This document shows positions 26,259 through 36,157 of a stretch of 64,000 nt of DNA, in pieces. The stretch is from Halorussus gelatinilyticus (GTDB taxonomy: Archaea > Halobacteriota > Halobacteria > Halobacteriales > Haladaptataceae). The stretch lies in NCBI RefSeq assembly GCF_023238445.1, contig NZ_CP096658.1:2480001-2544000 (forward strand), in the 5' to 3' direction. A model generated the notes under the pieces. It had not been told where the DNA came from. It saw only the letters and a program-made list of their open reading frames with translations, and ran no database searches. A program made the position numbers and the translations under genes. Positions within the stretch are counted from its first letter, which is position 1, and each line of letters opens with the position of its first letter.

Positions 26259-27845
26259 ATGGAACTCGCCGACCGGTCAGTCGTCGTCGTCGGAAGCGGC
26301 TTCGGCGGTCTCTCGACGGCCTGCTACCTCGCCGACGCGGGCGCGGACGTGACCGTCGTGGAGAAGAACGAACAGTTGGGCGGCCGGGCGAGCGTCCTCG
26401 AACGCGAGGGTTTCAGATTCGACATGGGTCCGTCGTGGTATCTGATGCCCGACGTGTTCGAGCGGTTCTTCGGCCACTTCGGTCGGCGTCCCGACGACTA
26501 CTACGAACTTCACCATCTGGACCCACACTATCGGATTTTCTTCAAGGACGGCGACGACGTGACCGTCACGGCCGACCGCGAGGCGACCAAGGCGACCTTC
26601 GAGGAGTACGAACCCGGCGCGGGCGCGGCCCTCGACGACTACCTCGCGGAGTCCGAGGAGACCTACGACATCGGGATGGAGCACTTCGTCTACGAGGACC
26701 GGCCGCGGTTCCGCGACTACGTGGACTTGGACGTGTTCAGACACGCCCGCGGCCTGACGTTCCTCGGGTCGATGCAGGGCCACGTCGAGGAGTACTTCGA
26801 CCACCCGAAGCTCCAGCAGATCATGCAGTACACGCTGGTCTTCCTCGGTGGCTCCCCGAAGAACACCCCGGCGCTCTACAACCTGATGAGCCACGTCGAT
26901 TTCAACCTCGGAGTCCACTACCCCGTGCGCGCCGACGGCGACGGGGCCGACGCTGGCGAGACGAGCGACGGTGCCGACCGAAACGGAGCGGCCGACGACG
27001 GCGACGAGCGCGCGACCCCCGGCGGGATGGGGGTCGTCGTGGACGCGATGGCCGAGTTGGGCCGGGAGTTGGGCGTCGAGTACCGGACCGACAGCCCCGT
27101 CGAGTCGGTTCTCGGGTCGGCGGGGAACTTCCGCGTGGAAATCGACACCGACGACCCCGAAGACTATCTCCGCGCGGACCTCGTGGTCAGCGACGCCGAC
27201 TACGCCCACACCGAGCAGGACCTGCTCCCGCCCCAGAGCCGCCAGTACGACGCCGACTACTGGGACTCGCGGACCTACGCGCCCTCCGCGTTCCTGCTGT
27301 ACCTCGGCGTCGAGGGCGACGTGGACCCGCTCGACCACCACACGCTCGTCCTGCCGACCGACTGGAACGAGCACTTCGACCAGATATTCGAGGCCCCCGA
27401 GTGGCCCGAGGACCCGGCGTACTACCTCTGCGTGCCGAGCGAGACCGACGAGACGGTCGCGCCCGAGGGCCACAGCAACCTCTTCGCGCTGGTCCCCGTC
27501 GCGCCCGGTCTCGAAGACGGCCCCGAGACCCGCGAGCGCTACCGGGACCTCGTGTTGGACGACATCGCCGAGAACACCGGCGTCGAGTTGCGGGACCGCA
27601 TCGTGGTCGAGGAGAGCTTTTGCGTCTCGGACTTCGCCGACCGGTACAACTCCATCGAGGGCACCGCGCTGGGTCTGGCTCACACCCTCCGTCAGACCGG
27701 CCCGCTCCGGCCCGGCCACCGCTCGTCGGAGGTGCCCGGACTCTACTTCACCGGGTCGTTCACCACGCCCGGCATCGGCGTCCCGATGTGTCTCATCAGC
27801 GGCCAGCACACCGCCGACGCCGTGCTGGAGGACTACGGCCGGTAA
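26259..27845 (+). CDS. crtD: Carotenoid 3,4-desaturase (phytoene-desaturase family)
   Basis: This 528-residue CrtI-family FAD oxidoreductase has N-terminal FAD motif 'VVVVGSGFGGLSTACYLADAGADVTVVEKNEQLGGRAS' (about 7-44) and the C-terminal family signature 'YFTGSFTTPGIGVPMCLISGQHTADAVL'. An acidic insert (about 225-250) is haloarchaeal-type. It begins a crtD-lyeJ-cruF unit: the desaturase introduces double bonds on the C50 skeleton of bacterioruberin, the red membrane pigment of halophiles. CrtI (phytoene desaturase) is the main alternative name; the adjacent lyeJ and cruF favour crtD. Confidence 0.9.
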   Translation: MELADRSVVVVGSGFGGLSTACYLADAGADVTVVEKNEQLGGRASVLEREGFRFDMGPSWYLMPDVFERFFGHFGRRPDDYYELHHLDPHYRIFFKDGDDVTVTADREATKATFEEYEPGAGAALDDYLAESEETYDIGMEHFVYEDRPRFRDYVDLDVFRHARGLTFLGSMQGHVEEYFDHPKLQQIMQYTLVFLGGSPKNTPALYNLMSHVDFNLGVHYPVRADGDGADAGETSDGADRNGAADDGDERATPGGMGVVVDAMAELGRELGVEYRTDSPVESVLGSAGNFRVEIDTDDPEDYLRADLVVSDADYAHTEQDLLPPQSRQYDADYWDSRTYAPSAFLLYLGVEGDVDPLDHHTLVLPTDWNEHFDQIFEAPEWPEDPAYYLCVPSETDETVAPEGHSNLFALVPVAPGLEDGPETRERYRDLVLDDIAENTGVELRDRIVVEESFCVSDFADRYNSIEGTALGLAHTLRQTGPLRPGHRSSEVPGLYFTGSFTTPGIGVPMCLISGQHTADAVLEDYGR

Positions 27846-27848
27846 GCC

Positions 27849-28754
27849 ATGCACGAACGCCAACCGACGGTCACGCTCGGCTACCTCCTGACGCTCTCGC
27901 GGCCCCGGTTCTGGTTCTACTTGGCCGGGCCAGTCCTCGTCGGCGTCGCCTACGGCGCGTCGGCGGTAAGCGAGCTGTTCGCCCCGGCCGCGGTCGCGCT
28001 GTTCGCGTACTTCCTCGTGCCGGCGAACGTCTACCTCTACGGCGTCAACGACGCCTTCGACGCGGACATCGACGTCGAGAATCCGAAGAAGACCGGCGAG
28101 CAGGCCCGCGAAGCCCGGTTCCGCGGCGGGGGAGCGGTCGCGGCGGTCGTCGCGGCCTGCGGTCTCGCGGGCCTCGCGCTGGCGGGCGCGTTCGCCGCGG
28201 GAGCGCTCGCGCTCTACCCGAACCCACCCGCCGGCGCGACCGTCGGCCCGGCCGCGTGGGTCGTCGCCTTCCTCGCGCTGGGCTACGCCTACAGCGCGCC
28301 GCCGTTCCGCCTCAAGACGGTCCCGCCGCTCGATTCGGTCTCGAACGGGCTCTACGTCCTGCCCGGCGCGGCGGCCTTCGTCGCCGTCGCCGGCCACCAG
28401 CCCCCGGCGCTCGCGGTCGTCGGCGGGTGGCTCTGGGCGATGGCGATGCACACCTTCTCGGCGATTCCCGACATCGAACCCGACCGCCGGGCCGGGATTC
28501 GCACGACCGCGACCGTCCTCGGCGAGCGCCGGACGCTGGCGTACTGCGGGGCGGTCTGGCTCCTCGCGGCCGGGGCCTTCGGCCTGCTCGACTGGCGGGG
28601 CGGGGCGCTCCTGCTCGTCTACCCCCTGCTCGCGGCGGGCGTCGCCGCGACCGACGTGGCCGTCTCGCGGGCCTACTGGTGGTTCCCGGCCGTCAACGGA
28701 CTGGTCGGGATGGTGCTGACGCTGGGCGGTCTCTGGGGGGTCGTGCGTGGATAG
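27849..28754 (+). CDS. lyeJ: Lycopene elongase / hydratase (UbiA-type prenyltransferase)
   Basis: This 301-residue membrane prenyltransferase has about eight to nine hydrophobic segments. The two Asp-rich magnesium/diphosphate motifs are visible: 'GVNDAFDADIDVENPKK' (about 57-73) and 'IPDIEPDRRAGIRTT' (about 207-221). It attaches C5 units to the ends of lycopene en route to C50 bacterioruberin. It starts three bases after the crtD stop and overlaps the cruF start by eight bases, so the three genes are tightly coupled. The name follows the Haloarcula japonica pathway. Confidence 0.93.
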   Translation: MHERQPTVTLGYLLTLSRPRFWFYLAGPVLVGVAYGASAVSELFAPAAVALFAYFLVPANVYLYGVNDAFDADIDVENPKKTGEQAREARFRGGGAVAAVVAACGLAGLALAGAFAAGALALYPNPPAGATVGPAAWVVAFLALGYAYSAPPFRLKTVPPLDSVSNGLYVLPGAAAFVAVAGHQPPALAVVGGWLWAMAMHTFSAIPDIEPDRRAGIRTTATVLGERRTLAYCGAVWLLAAGAFGLLDWRGGALLLVYPLLAAGVAATDVAVSRAYWWFPAVNGLVGMVLTLGGLWGVVRG

Positions 28755-29628
28755 TCCGAACCGGGACGGCGCGGCCGGGGACGGCGCGACCGACGAGCGC
28801 GCGACCAGAGCGCGGGTCGAGGCCGAACTCTCCCGACTCGTCCGCGAGAACCGATTCACCATCGCGGTCGTCTTCCCGCTGGTCGGGGCCGCGCTGTTCG
28901 TCCTGAGCCACGAGCGAGTCCTGCTCCCGGCGTGGCTGGCGATGAACCCGGTCCTCGTCCTCTTCGGGACCGCCGTGATGCGCCTGCCGCTGGTCGCCGG
29001 TCTCGCGCCGCTCGTGGACCGGAAGGCCGGACTGGGCCTGCTCGCGGTCACGGCCTACAGCTACTTCATCGAGTACGTCGGCGTCCACTACGGCGTGCCC
29101 TACGGCGAATTCAGCTACGAGCTTCAACTCGGGCCGATGGTCGGCGGGGTGCCGATTGGACTCCCCGTCTTCTTCCTCCCGCTGGTGGTCAACGGCTACC
29201 TGCTCGTGTTGCTCCTGCTCCCGCGGGCCTCCCGCGTCGAGCGGACGCTCGCGGCGCTCGCGGTCGTCCTCGTCGTTGACCTCGTGTTGGACCCCGCGGC
29301 GGTCGGTCTCGGCTTCTGGACCTACGACGGCGGCGGGTTCTACTACGGCGTTCCGCTCTCGAACTTCCTCGGTTGGATTCTCAGCGGCCTCGTCGCGGTC
29401 TCGATAGTCGAGTGGAGCTTCGACATCGAGGCGCTGGCCGACCGCCTCGAAACCTGCGAGTTCGCGCTCGACGACTTCGTGAGCTTCGTCGTGCTGTGGG
29501 GTGCGATGAACGTCTACTTCGGTAACTGGGTCGCGGTCGCGCTCGCGGTCGGCCTGTCGGCGGGGCTGGTCCGGACCGACCGCTTCGACTTCGTGGGTTT
29601 GGGTCGGGAGCGCCCCGAGCAGGGGTGA
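28747..29628 (+). CDS. cruF: Bisanhydrobacterioruberin hydratase
   Basis: This 293-residue integral membrane protein (GTG start, 8-base overlap with lyeJ) has a polar N-terminus, about eight hydrophobic segments and 'SYFIEYVGVHYGVPYGEFSYELQLGPMVGGVPIG' in the middle, as in CruF-type carotenoid hydratases. It adds water to the end groups of bisanhydrobacterioruberin to finish bacterioruberin. The order after crtD and lyeJ supports this. Alternative: an unrelated carotenoid biosynthesis membrane protein. Confidence 0.9.
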   Translation: MDSPNRDGAAGDGATDERATRARVEAELSRLVRENRFTIAVVFPLVGAALFVLSHERVLLPAWLAMNPVLVLFGTAVMRLPLVAGLAPLVDRKAGLGLLAVTAYSYFIEYVGVHYGVPYGEFSYELQLGPMVGGVPIGLPVFFLPLVVNGYLLVLLLLPRASRVERTLAALAVVLVVDLVLDPAAVGLGFWTYDGGGFYYGVPLSNFLGWILSGLVAVSIVEWSFDIEALADRLETCEFALDDFVSFVVLWGAMNVYFGNWVAVALAVGLSAGLVRTDRFDFVGLGRERPEQG

Positions 29629-29730
29629 CCTCCCCGCCCGAAGGACGCGGCGGACACGAGCCGTTCGTACCGAACGCCTCGCTCCGCCCGAAGGACGAAA
29701 TTCAAGTGCGCGCGCCACCAACCCCCGACG

Positions 29731-30258
29731 ATGGGATTGGTAGACGACTCGCGGGTCACGGTGCTTCTGGGCGGGTTCCTGTTGTCGCTACTCGCGCTGG
29801 TCGGCGTCACCGCACTCGGCGCGTTCGCGGTTCTCTCGGCGTTCCTCGACCCGGCCGCGGGCACGCCGCTGTTGGTCGCGCTGTTGCAGACCGCCGCGCC
29901 CTTCGTCGCCGTCGCCGCGATGCTCGGGGTGGTCTCGCTCGTCCTGCTGGTCGGCCTCGCGGTCGCGGTCGTCCGGAGCGCGTCGGTGCCCCGCGACGCC
30001 CGCCTCGCGCGACTCGCCCGGACGGTCGAGCGGTACTATCCCGGCGCACGCAGTCTCGGTCTCTCAGAGAAGTTCGAACCGACGACCGAGGACCGCATCG
30101 ACCAACTGAAACAGCGGTACGTCGAGGGCGAGATAACCGAACTGGAGTACGAGCAGCGACTTCAGGAGCTGATGAGCGACGACGACGTGAGCGACGACCG
30201 CGTTCGCCGCGAACGCGAGCGGACCGACCGCCAGCGCGACCGCGAGTTCGAGTTGTGA
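29731..30258 (+). CDS. Membrane protein with C-terminal SHOCT domain
   Basis: This 175-residue protein has two hydrophobic segments (about 9-37 and 45-80), a linker with 'LRTVERYYPGARSLG'-like helical content, and a SHOCT oligomerisation motif 'EDRIDQLKQRYVEGEITELEYEQRLQELM' near 115-147. The C-terminus is charged. Probably a homo-oligomeric membrane-associated protein; function unknown. It lies 72 bases upstream of folCP and could be co-transcribed with it. Confidence 0.8.
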   Translation: MGLVDDSRVTVLLGGFLLSLLALVGVTALGAFAVLSAFLDPAAGTPLLVALLQTAAPFVAVAAMLGVVSLVLLVGLAVAVVRSASVPRDARLARLARTVERYYPGARSLGLSEKFEPTTEDRIDQLKQRYVEGEITELEYEQRLQELMSDDDVSDDRVRRERERTDRQRDREFEL

Positions 30259-30330
30259 GCGAGGCGGGCGTCGAACCGGCTCGTTTCCGACTCCGATACT
30301 CCTAAGCGCGCCGCGCTAATCTTCGCAGAT

Positions 30331-32850
30331 ATGGACTATCACGAGGCGGCGAACTTCCTGTTCGACCTGCGTCGGTTCCGCCCGAAACCGGGCACGGAAT
30401 CGACCGCCGAACTGCTCGCCCACCTCGGCGACCCCCACGAGGAGGTCGATTTCGTGCAGGTGGCCGGGTCGAACGGGAAGGGTTCGACCGCCAGGATGAC
30501 CGAGCGGGCGCTCCGCGAGGCGGACCTCGACGTGGGGCTCTACACCTCCCCGCACTTCGACGACGTGCGCGAGCGCGTCCGGGTGAACGGCCGCAAGGTT
30601 CCGAAGGCCGCGCTCGCCGAGTACGTCGAGTCGGTCGAGGAGTACGTTGAGGACCGGGCCGCCGACGGCGAGGCCCCGACGTTCTTCGAGGTGATGACCG
30701 GACTGGCGCTCTGGCACTTCGGCCGCGAGGACGTGGACGTCGCGGTGCTGGAGGTCGGCATCGGCGGGAAGTACGACGCGACCAGCGTCGTCGAACCGAT
30801 AGCCAGCGCGGTCACGAGCGTCACCTTGGAGCACACCGGCATCATCGGCGAGACCATCGCGGAAATCGCCCACGACAAGGCTCACGTCGCGCCCGACGAC
30901 GCGCCGCTCGTGACCGCGACCACCGGCGAGGCCTTCGACAGCGTTCGAGACTACGCCGGGGATGTGGTTCGGGTCGGTGAGGCCGACGCTTCGACGGGGC
31001 AACGAGGCGAAGACGACGACACCGCCGAATCGCCCGACGTGCGGGTCGAGTACGGCGGCCGGACCAACCACACCGAGGCCGCGGTCTCGCTCTCCGGCCC
31101 GGACTGGGAGGTCGAGACCCAAATTCCCCTGCTCGGCGAGTATCAGGCGCGAAACGCGGGCGTGGCGGCGGCGTTGGCCCGGCAGGTCGCGGCGCGCCGC
31201 GACCTGCCCGAGACCGCGCTGGACGGGGAGGCGCTCGCCCGCGGACTCCGGAAGGCCGACTGGCCCGGCCGGTTCGAGGTGATGGGCCGGGACCCGGTGG
31301 TCGTCCTCGACGGCGCGCACAACCCCGGCGCGTGCGAGGCGCTGGCCGCGACCGTGAGCGAGTTCGACGGCGAGTACGACGACCTCCACCTCGTCTTCGG
31401 CGCGATGCACGACAAGGACCTCCGGGGGATGGCCGAGGCCCTGCCGACGCCCGACCGCGTGGTCGCCTGCCGACCGAATCTCGACCGCGCGGAGGACGAG
31501 GCGGTCGTCGCCCGCGCCTTCGAGGAGGCGGGTGCCGGCGAGGTCCTGACTCGGAACGCCGTCGAGGGCGCGGTCGAGAACGCGCTGACGGCGGCCGGGG
31601 AGGACGACCTCGTGCTGGTCGCGGGGTCGCTGTTCGCGGTCGCGGAGGCCCGGACGCGCTGGACTCGCGCCGAGATTCCCAAGCGCATCCGGAATCTGGA
31701 CGACGCCCGCGAGGCGCTGGAGGGCGCGGACGTGACCGACCCCGGCGTCTGGCGGATGCGCGGCAAGGCGGTCCACCGCGTGCTGAAGACTCGCGTGCAG
31801 GTCCGACAGGCGCGCTACCTCAAAGAGGAGATGCTGAGCCTCGGCGGTGAGTGCGCCGTCTCGGGCACCAACGAGCAGGACGACCAGAACGTGGACGTGG
31901 TGCTGATGGGCACCCTCGCGCAGTTCAAGCGCCTCGCCGGGAAGTTGGACGGCCAGCCCTACGGCCTCTCGGTGTTCGCCGACGAGTTGCGCGACGCGCT
32001 CGGCATCCGGACCGACCCCGACCGGCGGGGCTACCCGTGGGAGGACGGCACCGCCGTCATGGGCATCCTGAACGTCACGCCCGACTCGTTCCACGACGGC
32101 GGGCGCTACGAGGCGGTCGAGGACGCCATCTCGCGCGCCGAGGAGATGGTCGCGGCCGGCGCGGACGTCATCGACGTGGGCGGCGAGAGCACCCGTCCCG
32201 GCGCGGACGAGATTCCGGTCGAGGAGGAAACCGACCGCGTGGTCCCCGTAATCGAGCGCATCGCCGACTCGGACGCCCTCGTCTCCATCGACACGCGGAA
32301 GGCCGCGGTCGCCGAGGCCGCGCTCGACGCCGGAGCCGACGTCCTCAACGACGTGTCGGGCCTCGAAGACCCCGAGATGCGCTTCGTCGCGGCCGACCAC
32401 GACGCGCCCATCGTCGTGATGCACAGCATCGACGCGCCCGTGGTCCCCGACCGCGACGTTCACTACGACGACGTGGTGGAGGACGTGATAGACGAACTGG
32501 AAGAGAAGGTCCTCCTCGCCGAGAAGGCGGGTCTCGACCGCGAGCAGATAATCGTGGACCCCGGACTCGGCTTCGGCAAGGAGAGCGCCGAGAGCTTCGA
32601 GTTGCTCGCCCGGACCGACGAGTTTCACGCGCTGGAGTGTCCGGTCCTCGTCGGCCACTCCCACAAGTCGATGTTCGAGTTAATCGACGCGGGCGAGGAC
32701 AGGACCGCGGCCACGGTGGCGGGCACGACGCTCGCGGCAGAGCGCGGGGCCGACATCGTCCGAGTCCACGACGTCGAAGCGAACGTGGCGGCGGTCCGGG
32801 CGGTCGAGGCGGCCGACCATCCCGAGCGGTTCGAGGACGGCAGTAGCTAG
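30331..32850 (+). CDS. folCP: Bifunctional dihydrofolate synthase / dihydropteroate synthase
   Basis: This 839-residue fusion joins a FolC-type ligase (about 1-440; P-loop 'VQVAGSNGKGSTARMTERAL', 'LEVGIGGKYDATSVVEP', 'VVVLDGAHNPGA') to a FolP-type dihydropteroate synthase (about 560-839; 'VMGILNVTPDSFHDGGRY' from residue 577, 'VIDVGGESTRPGA', 'IVDPGLGFGKE'). The fusion puts two folate steps on one chain, as known in Haloferax. A roughly 110-residue linker domain ('YLKEEMLSLGGECAVSGTNEQDDQNVDVVLMG') separates the catalytic units. It makes tetrahydrofolate precursors in the cytoplasm. Confidence 0.95.
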   Translation: MDYHEAANFLFDLRRFRPKPGTESTAELLAHLGDPHEEVDFVQVAGSNGKGSTARMTERALREADLDVGLYTSPHFDDVRERVRVNGRKVPKAALAEYVESVEEYVEDRAADGEAPTFFEVMTGLALWHFGREDVDVAVLEVGIGGKYDATSVVEPIASAVTSVTLEHTGIIGETIAEIAHDKAHVAPDDAPLVTATTGEAFDSVRDYAGDVVRVGEADASTGQRGEDDDTAESPDVRVEYGGRTNHTEAAVSLSGPDWEVETQIPLLGEYQARNAGVAAALARQVAARRDLPETALDGEALARGLRKADWPGRFEVMGRDPVVVLDGAHNPGACEALAATVSEFDGEYDDLHLVFGAMHDKDLRGMAEALPTPDRVVACRPNLDRAEDEAVVARAFEEAGAGEVLTRNAVEGAVENALTAAGEDDLVLVAGSLFAVAEARTRWTRAEIPKRIRNLDDAREALEGADVTDPGVWRMRGKAVHRVLKTRVQVRQARYLKEEMLSLGGECAVSGTNEQDDQNVDVVLMGTLAQFKRLAGKLDGQPYGLSVFADELRDALGIRTDPDRRGYPWEDGTAVMGILNVTPDSFHDGGRYEAVEDAISRAEEMVAAGADVIDVGGESTRPGADEIPVEEETDRVVPVIERIADSDALVSIDTRKAAVAEAALDAGADVLNDVSGLEDPEMRFVAADHDAPIVVMHSIDAPVVPDRDVHYDDVVEDVIDELEEKVLLAEKAGLDREQIIVDPGLGFGKESAESFELLARTDEFHALECPVLVGHSHKSMFELIDAGEDRTAATVAGTTLAAERGADIVRVHDVEANVAAVRAVEAADHPERFEDGSS

Positions 32851-32990
32851 TCGCTCGGTCTCGTTCCCCGGAGCCGTCCGCGAAACCGCCGCTCGACGTG
32901 TACCGTTCCCGCGGTCGTTCCGTCGAACCGATTCGTGTCACCGTCAGATATAGAACGCCGAGGGAGTACGTACTGTAGTAGTGAGAAGAG

Positions 32991-34802
32991 ATGCCCGGTC
33001 CGCCTGAGCGCTCACCGTCGGACATCGTTCTCGAGTTCTTCGACGAACAGGGGCGCGAACCGTCTACCGCGTCCGAAATCGCCGCCGAAACCGGGTATTC
33101 GCCACGAAAGATTCGATCCGAAGCGAACGGACTCGTCGAACGAGAACTTCTGCAAGCGAAGGAGATAAACGGGGAACGGGTGTGGTGGTCACCCCAGTAC
33201 GACCGCGAAGCCGATGCGGAGCTGACGAGCGCCGACGACCAGACCCAGCCCTCGCGCCAGTGGCTGCTGAAGAACCACCGTCAGCTCGCCCAGCTCGTCA
33301 CTCGAATCCAGATTACCGACGACCTGGACGACCTCCTGCGCCTCATCACCGAAGAGGCGCGGGAACTGGTGGGAGCCCACCAGTCGGTCACGAGCCGAAC
33401 GATCAACCTGGACTGGGAGCAGGCGATAAACGCGGTGTCCCTCTCGGAAAAGTACGCCGACTACCGCGACTACGACACCGAACCCGACGGGAGCGGCATC
33501 TACTCGGTGGTGTGCGAACGCAACGAGCCGATGCGACTGACGCAGTCAGAGCTGGAGTCCCACCCGGCCTGGAACGACTTCGGCGACGAGGGAGACGAAC
33601 ACCCGCCGATGCGGGGATGGCTGGCGGTCCCGATAGTCGGGTCGGAGGGCCAGAACATGGGGCTCATTCAGGTCTCGGACAAGTATCGGGGGGAGTTCAC
33701 GCAGGCGGACGAGGCGATTCTCGTCCAGCTCGCCAACGTCGCCTCCGCGGCCATCGAGAACGCCCGGCTCTACGACGAGTTGCGCGAGTCCGAGGAACGC
33801 TACCGCACCCTGTTCGACTCGATGACCGAAGGCTACTGCGTCTTCGAGAAGGTCGAAACCGCTCCGGGCGAGCCGGGAAACTTCCGCTACGTGGAGGCCA
33901 ACCCGGCCTTCAACGAACACACCGGTCTCGACGACGTGGTCGGGGAGACGATTCGCGATCGGGCTCCGAGCGAGCCGAGCGAGTGGCTCGACATCCTCGA
34001 AGACGTCGCGCGGACCGGGGAGGAAGTCACCTTCCAGCGCGAGTTCGGAGCGAACAGCCGGGTCTTGCAGTGTCAGGCGTTTCCCATCGCGGGACCGTCG
34101 AGCGGCCAAATCGGCATGACCGTTCGGAACATCACCGAACGGGTCGAACACGAACGGAAACTCCAGGCGTCGAACCAGCGCCTCGAGAGCTTCGCCAGCA
34201 TGCTCGCCCACGAACTCCGCAACCCCGTCACCATCGGCCAGATATACGGCCAGCAGCTCCCCGAGGAGTCGGACTCCGAGGCGGTCAGATACGTGACGGA
34301 GGCGTTCGACCGCATCGAGGACATGATCGACGTCATGTTGGTGTTGACGCAGGGCCGGAACGCGATCGGCGAGACCGAACCGTTCTCGCTCGCGGCGGTC
34401 GCGCGGGAAGCGTGGGACGAAGCGGACGCGCCCGATGCGACGCTGCAGGTGGACCTCGATGCCCGAGTGGAGACGGACGAGACGTACCTCCGCCACCTGT
34501 TCCAGAACCTGTTCGAGAACGCCGTCGAACACGGCGGGAGCGACGTCGCGGTCCGCGTCGGTGAGGCGGAAGACGGGTTCTTCGTGGCGGACGACGGAAT
34601 CGGAATCCCGGCGAGCGACCGGGAGGACGTGTTCAAGGCGGGTGTGACGACCACGGCCGACGAGGGCGGTACCGGATTAGGGTTGGCGTTCGTCCGAGAA
34701 CTGGCGACGGTGTACGACTGGTCGTATCGCGTGACCGAGAGCGCGGGCGGCGGGGCTCGGTTCGAATTCAGTAACGTCGATTTCCTCGGCCCGAGTTCCT
34801 GA
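32991..34802 (+). CDS. Sensor histidine kinase with N-terminal winged-helix, GAF and PAS domains
   Basis: This 603-residue protein is soluble, with no membrane segment. Residues about 8-65 look like a winged helix ('IVLEFFDEQGREPSTASEIAAETGYSPRKIRSEANGLVERELLQAKEINGERVWWSP'). Next come a GAF domain (about 100-265; 'LTRSELES...GWLAVPIVGSEGQNMGLIQVSDKYRGEF' region), a PAS domain (about 268-390), the HisKA box 'SMLAHELRNPV' with His407, the N box 'HLFQNLFENAVEHG' and the G boxes 'DDGIGIP' and 'GGTGLGLAFV'. A kinase carrying its own DNA-binding-like domain is unusual. No response regulator gene lies next to it. Confidence 0.9.
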   Translation: MPGPPERSPSDIVLEFFDEQGREPSTASEIAAETGYSPRKIRSEANGLVERELLQAKEINGERVWWSPQYDREADAELTSADDQTQPSRQWLLKNHRQLAQLVTRIQITDDLDDLLRLITEEARELVGAHQSVTSRTINLDWEQAINAVSLSEKYADYRDYDTEPDGSGIYSVVCERNEPMRLTQSELESHPAWNDFGDEGDEHPPMRGWLAVPIVGSEGQNMGLIQVSDKYRGEFTQADEAILVQLANVASAAIENARLYDELRESEERYRTLFDSMTEGYCVFEKVETAPGEPGNFRYVEANPAFNEHTGLDDVVGETIRDRAPSEPSEWLDILEDVARTGEEVTFQREFGANSRVLQCQAFPIAGPSSGQIGMTVRNITERVEHERKLQASNQRLESFASMLAHELRNPVTIGQIYGQQLPEESDSEAVRYVTEAFDRIEDMIDVMLVLTQGRNAIGETEPFSLAAVAREAWDEADAPDATLQVDLDARVETDETYLRHLFQNLFENAVEHGGSDVAVRVGEAEDGFFVADDGIGIPASDREDVFKAGVTTTADEGGTGLGLAFVRELATVYDWSYRVTESAGGGARFEFSNVDFLGPSS

Positions 34803-34932
34803 GTAGCGGCCGCCGCGTCCGTCCGACGGGAGTCGGTACGCGAGCAATCGCCGCTCCTGACGGCTCGTGGCCTTCCTCGTTACTGTCGGACAATCGAGTA
34901 GCGACTTGCGGTCGCTGCTGGTCCGTTTACGG

Positions 34933-36066
34933 TCAGAGTAGGACGACCAGCAACACCAGAACCGCGACCACCAACACCGCCCCGCCGGCAACCGCGGCCG
35001 GTTCGACCCAACTCATCCGTTCCTCGGCTTCGTCGTAGGCCGCGAGGTACCTGTCCAGCACCTTCGCCTCGTCGTACTCCGCGAAGTTCTCGTTGAGTTC
35101 CATCGGTTCCATCTCGCTCGCCGAGATCAGCGCGTCGGTCAGCTCCTGCTCGCTGGTGGTCCGGAACGCGCGGTCCTCCTGCTCGACCAGTTCGTGGGCG
35201 CTCGACTCGACGTGGTATTCCACGACGCCGGCGCAGCCGCAGGCCAGCGCCCGGAGCAGGTCGGTCGGGAACGCCTCCCGGCGGGCGGTCTGGGCGTAGA
35301 CGTGCGCGCCCTTGAACGCCGACAGCCGGTTTTCGAGGGGTTGGTCGCCCGCGAACGACACCCGGTCCTCGATGCGCAGGTCACGGACCTGTCGCTCGTA
35401 GACGTCGCGTTCGGGACCGTCGCCGATGACTACCGCCGACCAGTTGTGGTCACGGAGTTCCGCCAAGGCGAGCAGGAGACTTTCGAGGTTGGCGTCGGCG
35501 TCGAGCCGCCGGGAGTAGACGATGTCGGCGACCTCGCGGGGTTCGGCCGCGCGGATGGCGTCCGTATCGATGCCGTTGGGCACGACCCGGACCGCCTCGC
35601 CGTCCGCGCCCAGTTCCCGGACGCGGGTTCGGACGGTCTCGGACGGGACGAGAACGAGTTCGGGCACCGTCGCGGCGAGTCGCCACCGCGGGTCGTCGGC
35701 GTCGCCCGCTTGCGGCGACTCGTACCAGTCGACGACGAGCGGCGCGCGCAGGAAGACGCTGGCGGCTTTCGCGGCGAGGACGTGCGTCGGGTCGTCGGCG
35801 GTGGCCTGAATCACGTCCGGGTCGGCGGCCCGGAGCGCGGCCGGGAGCGCGAGGGCGAATCGGCCGTCGCCGCGCTCGTCGGTGACCGCCCGGTAGGTCA
35901 CGTCGTTCTGCTCGAAGGTCTCGTGGTCGCCGTCCCACCACTGCGCACAGCAGACGACGACGTCGTGGCCCCGGCCGGCGAGCGCCTCGGCGGTACGCTG
36001 GAGTCGTCGCGTTGCCCCCGTCTGGCGGTGTTGGGCGACCGTCTCCGAGACGAGCGCGACGCGCAT
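34933..36066 (-). CDS. Membrane-tethered GT4-type glycosyltransferase
   Basis: This 377-residue GT-B enzyme has an N-terminal half starting MRVALVSETVAQHRQTGATRRLQ (acceptor side) and a C-terminal half with 'VRVVPNGIDTDAIRAAEP', 'VVIGDGPERDVYERQ' and 'ARREAFPTDLLRALACGCAGVVEYHVESSAHELV' (the Glu-x7-Glu-like donor-site region). It ends with a hydrophobic helix of about 20 residues that anchors it in the membrane. It probably glycosylates a lipid or surface glycan. The start MRVALVS at 36066 is favoured, since the upstream codons include the 21-base tandem repeat. Confidence 0.88.
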   Translation of the reverse strand: MRVALVSETVAQHRQTGATRRLQRTAEALAGRGHDVVVCCAQWWDGDHETFEQNDVTYRAVTDERGDGRFALALPAALRAADPDVIQATADDPTHVLAAKAASVFLRAPLVVDWYESPQAGDADDPRWRLAATVPELVLVPSETVRTRVRELGADGEAVRVVPNGIDTDAIRAAEPREVADIVYSRRLDADANLESLLLALAELRDHNWSAVVIGDGPERDVYERQVRDLRIEDRVSFAGDQPLENRLSAFKGAHVYAQTARREAFPTDLLRALACGCAGVVEYHVESSAHELVEQEDRAFRTTSEQELTDALISASEMEPMELNENFAEYDEAKVLDRYLAAYDEAEERMSWVEPAAVAGGAVLVVAVLVLLVVLL

Positions 36067-36157
36067 ACGAAGCGCCACGAAGTCACCCACTAAAAACCCA
36101 ACTCTTTGCGTTCGCCCGGCGTTCTCGGTGGGGGTCGCGCGAGGAATCGACCCGGAG

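Noticed and set aside
30316-32664. Long minus-strand ORF across folCP
   Set aside because: Antisense shadow, with His/Val/Arg-rich composition caused by GC-rich complementary codons.
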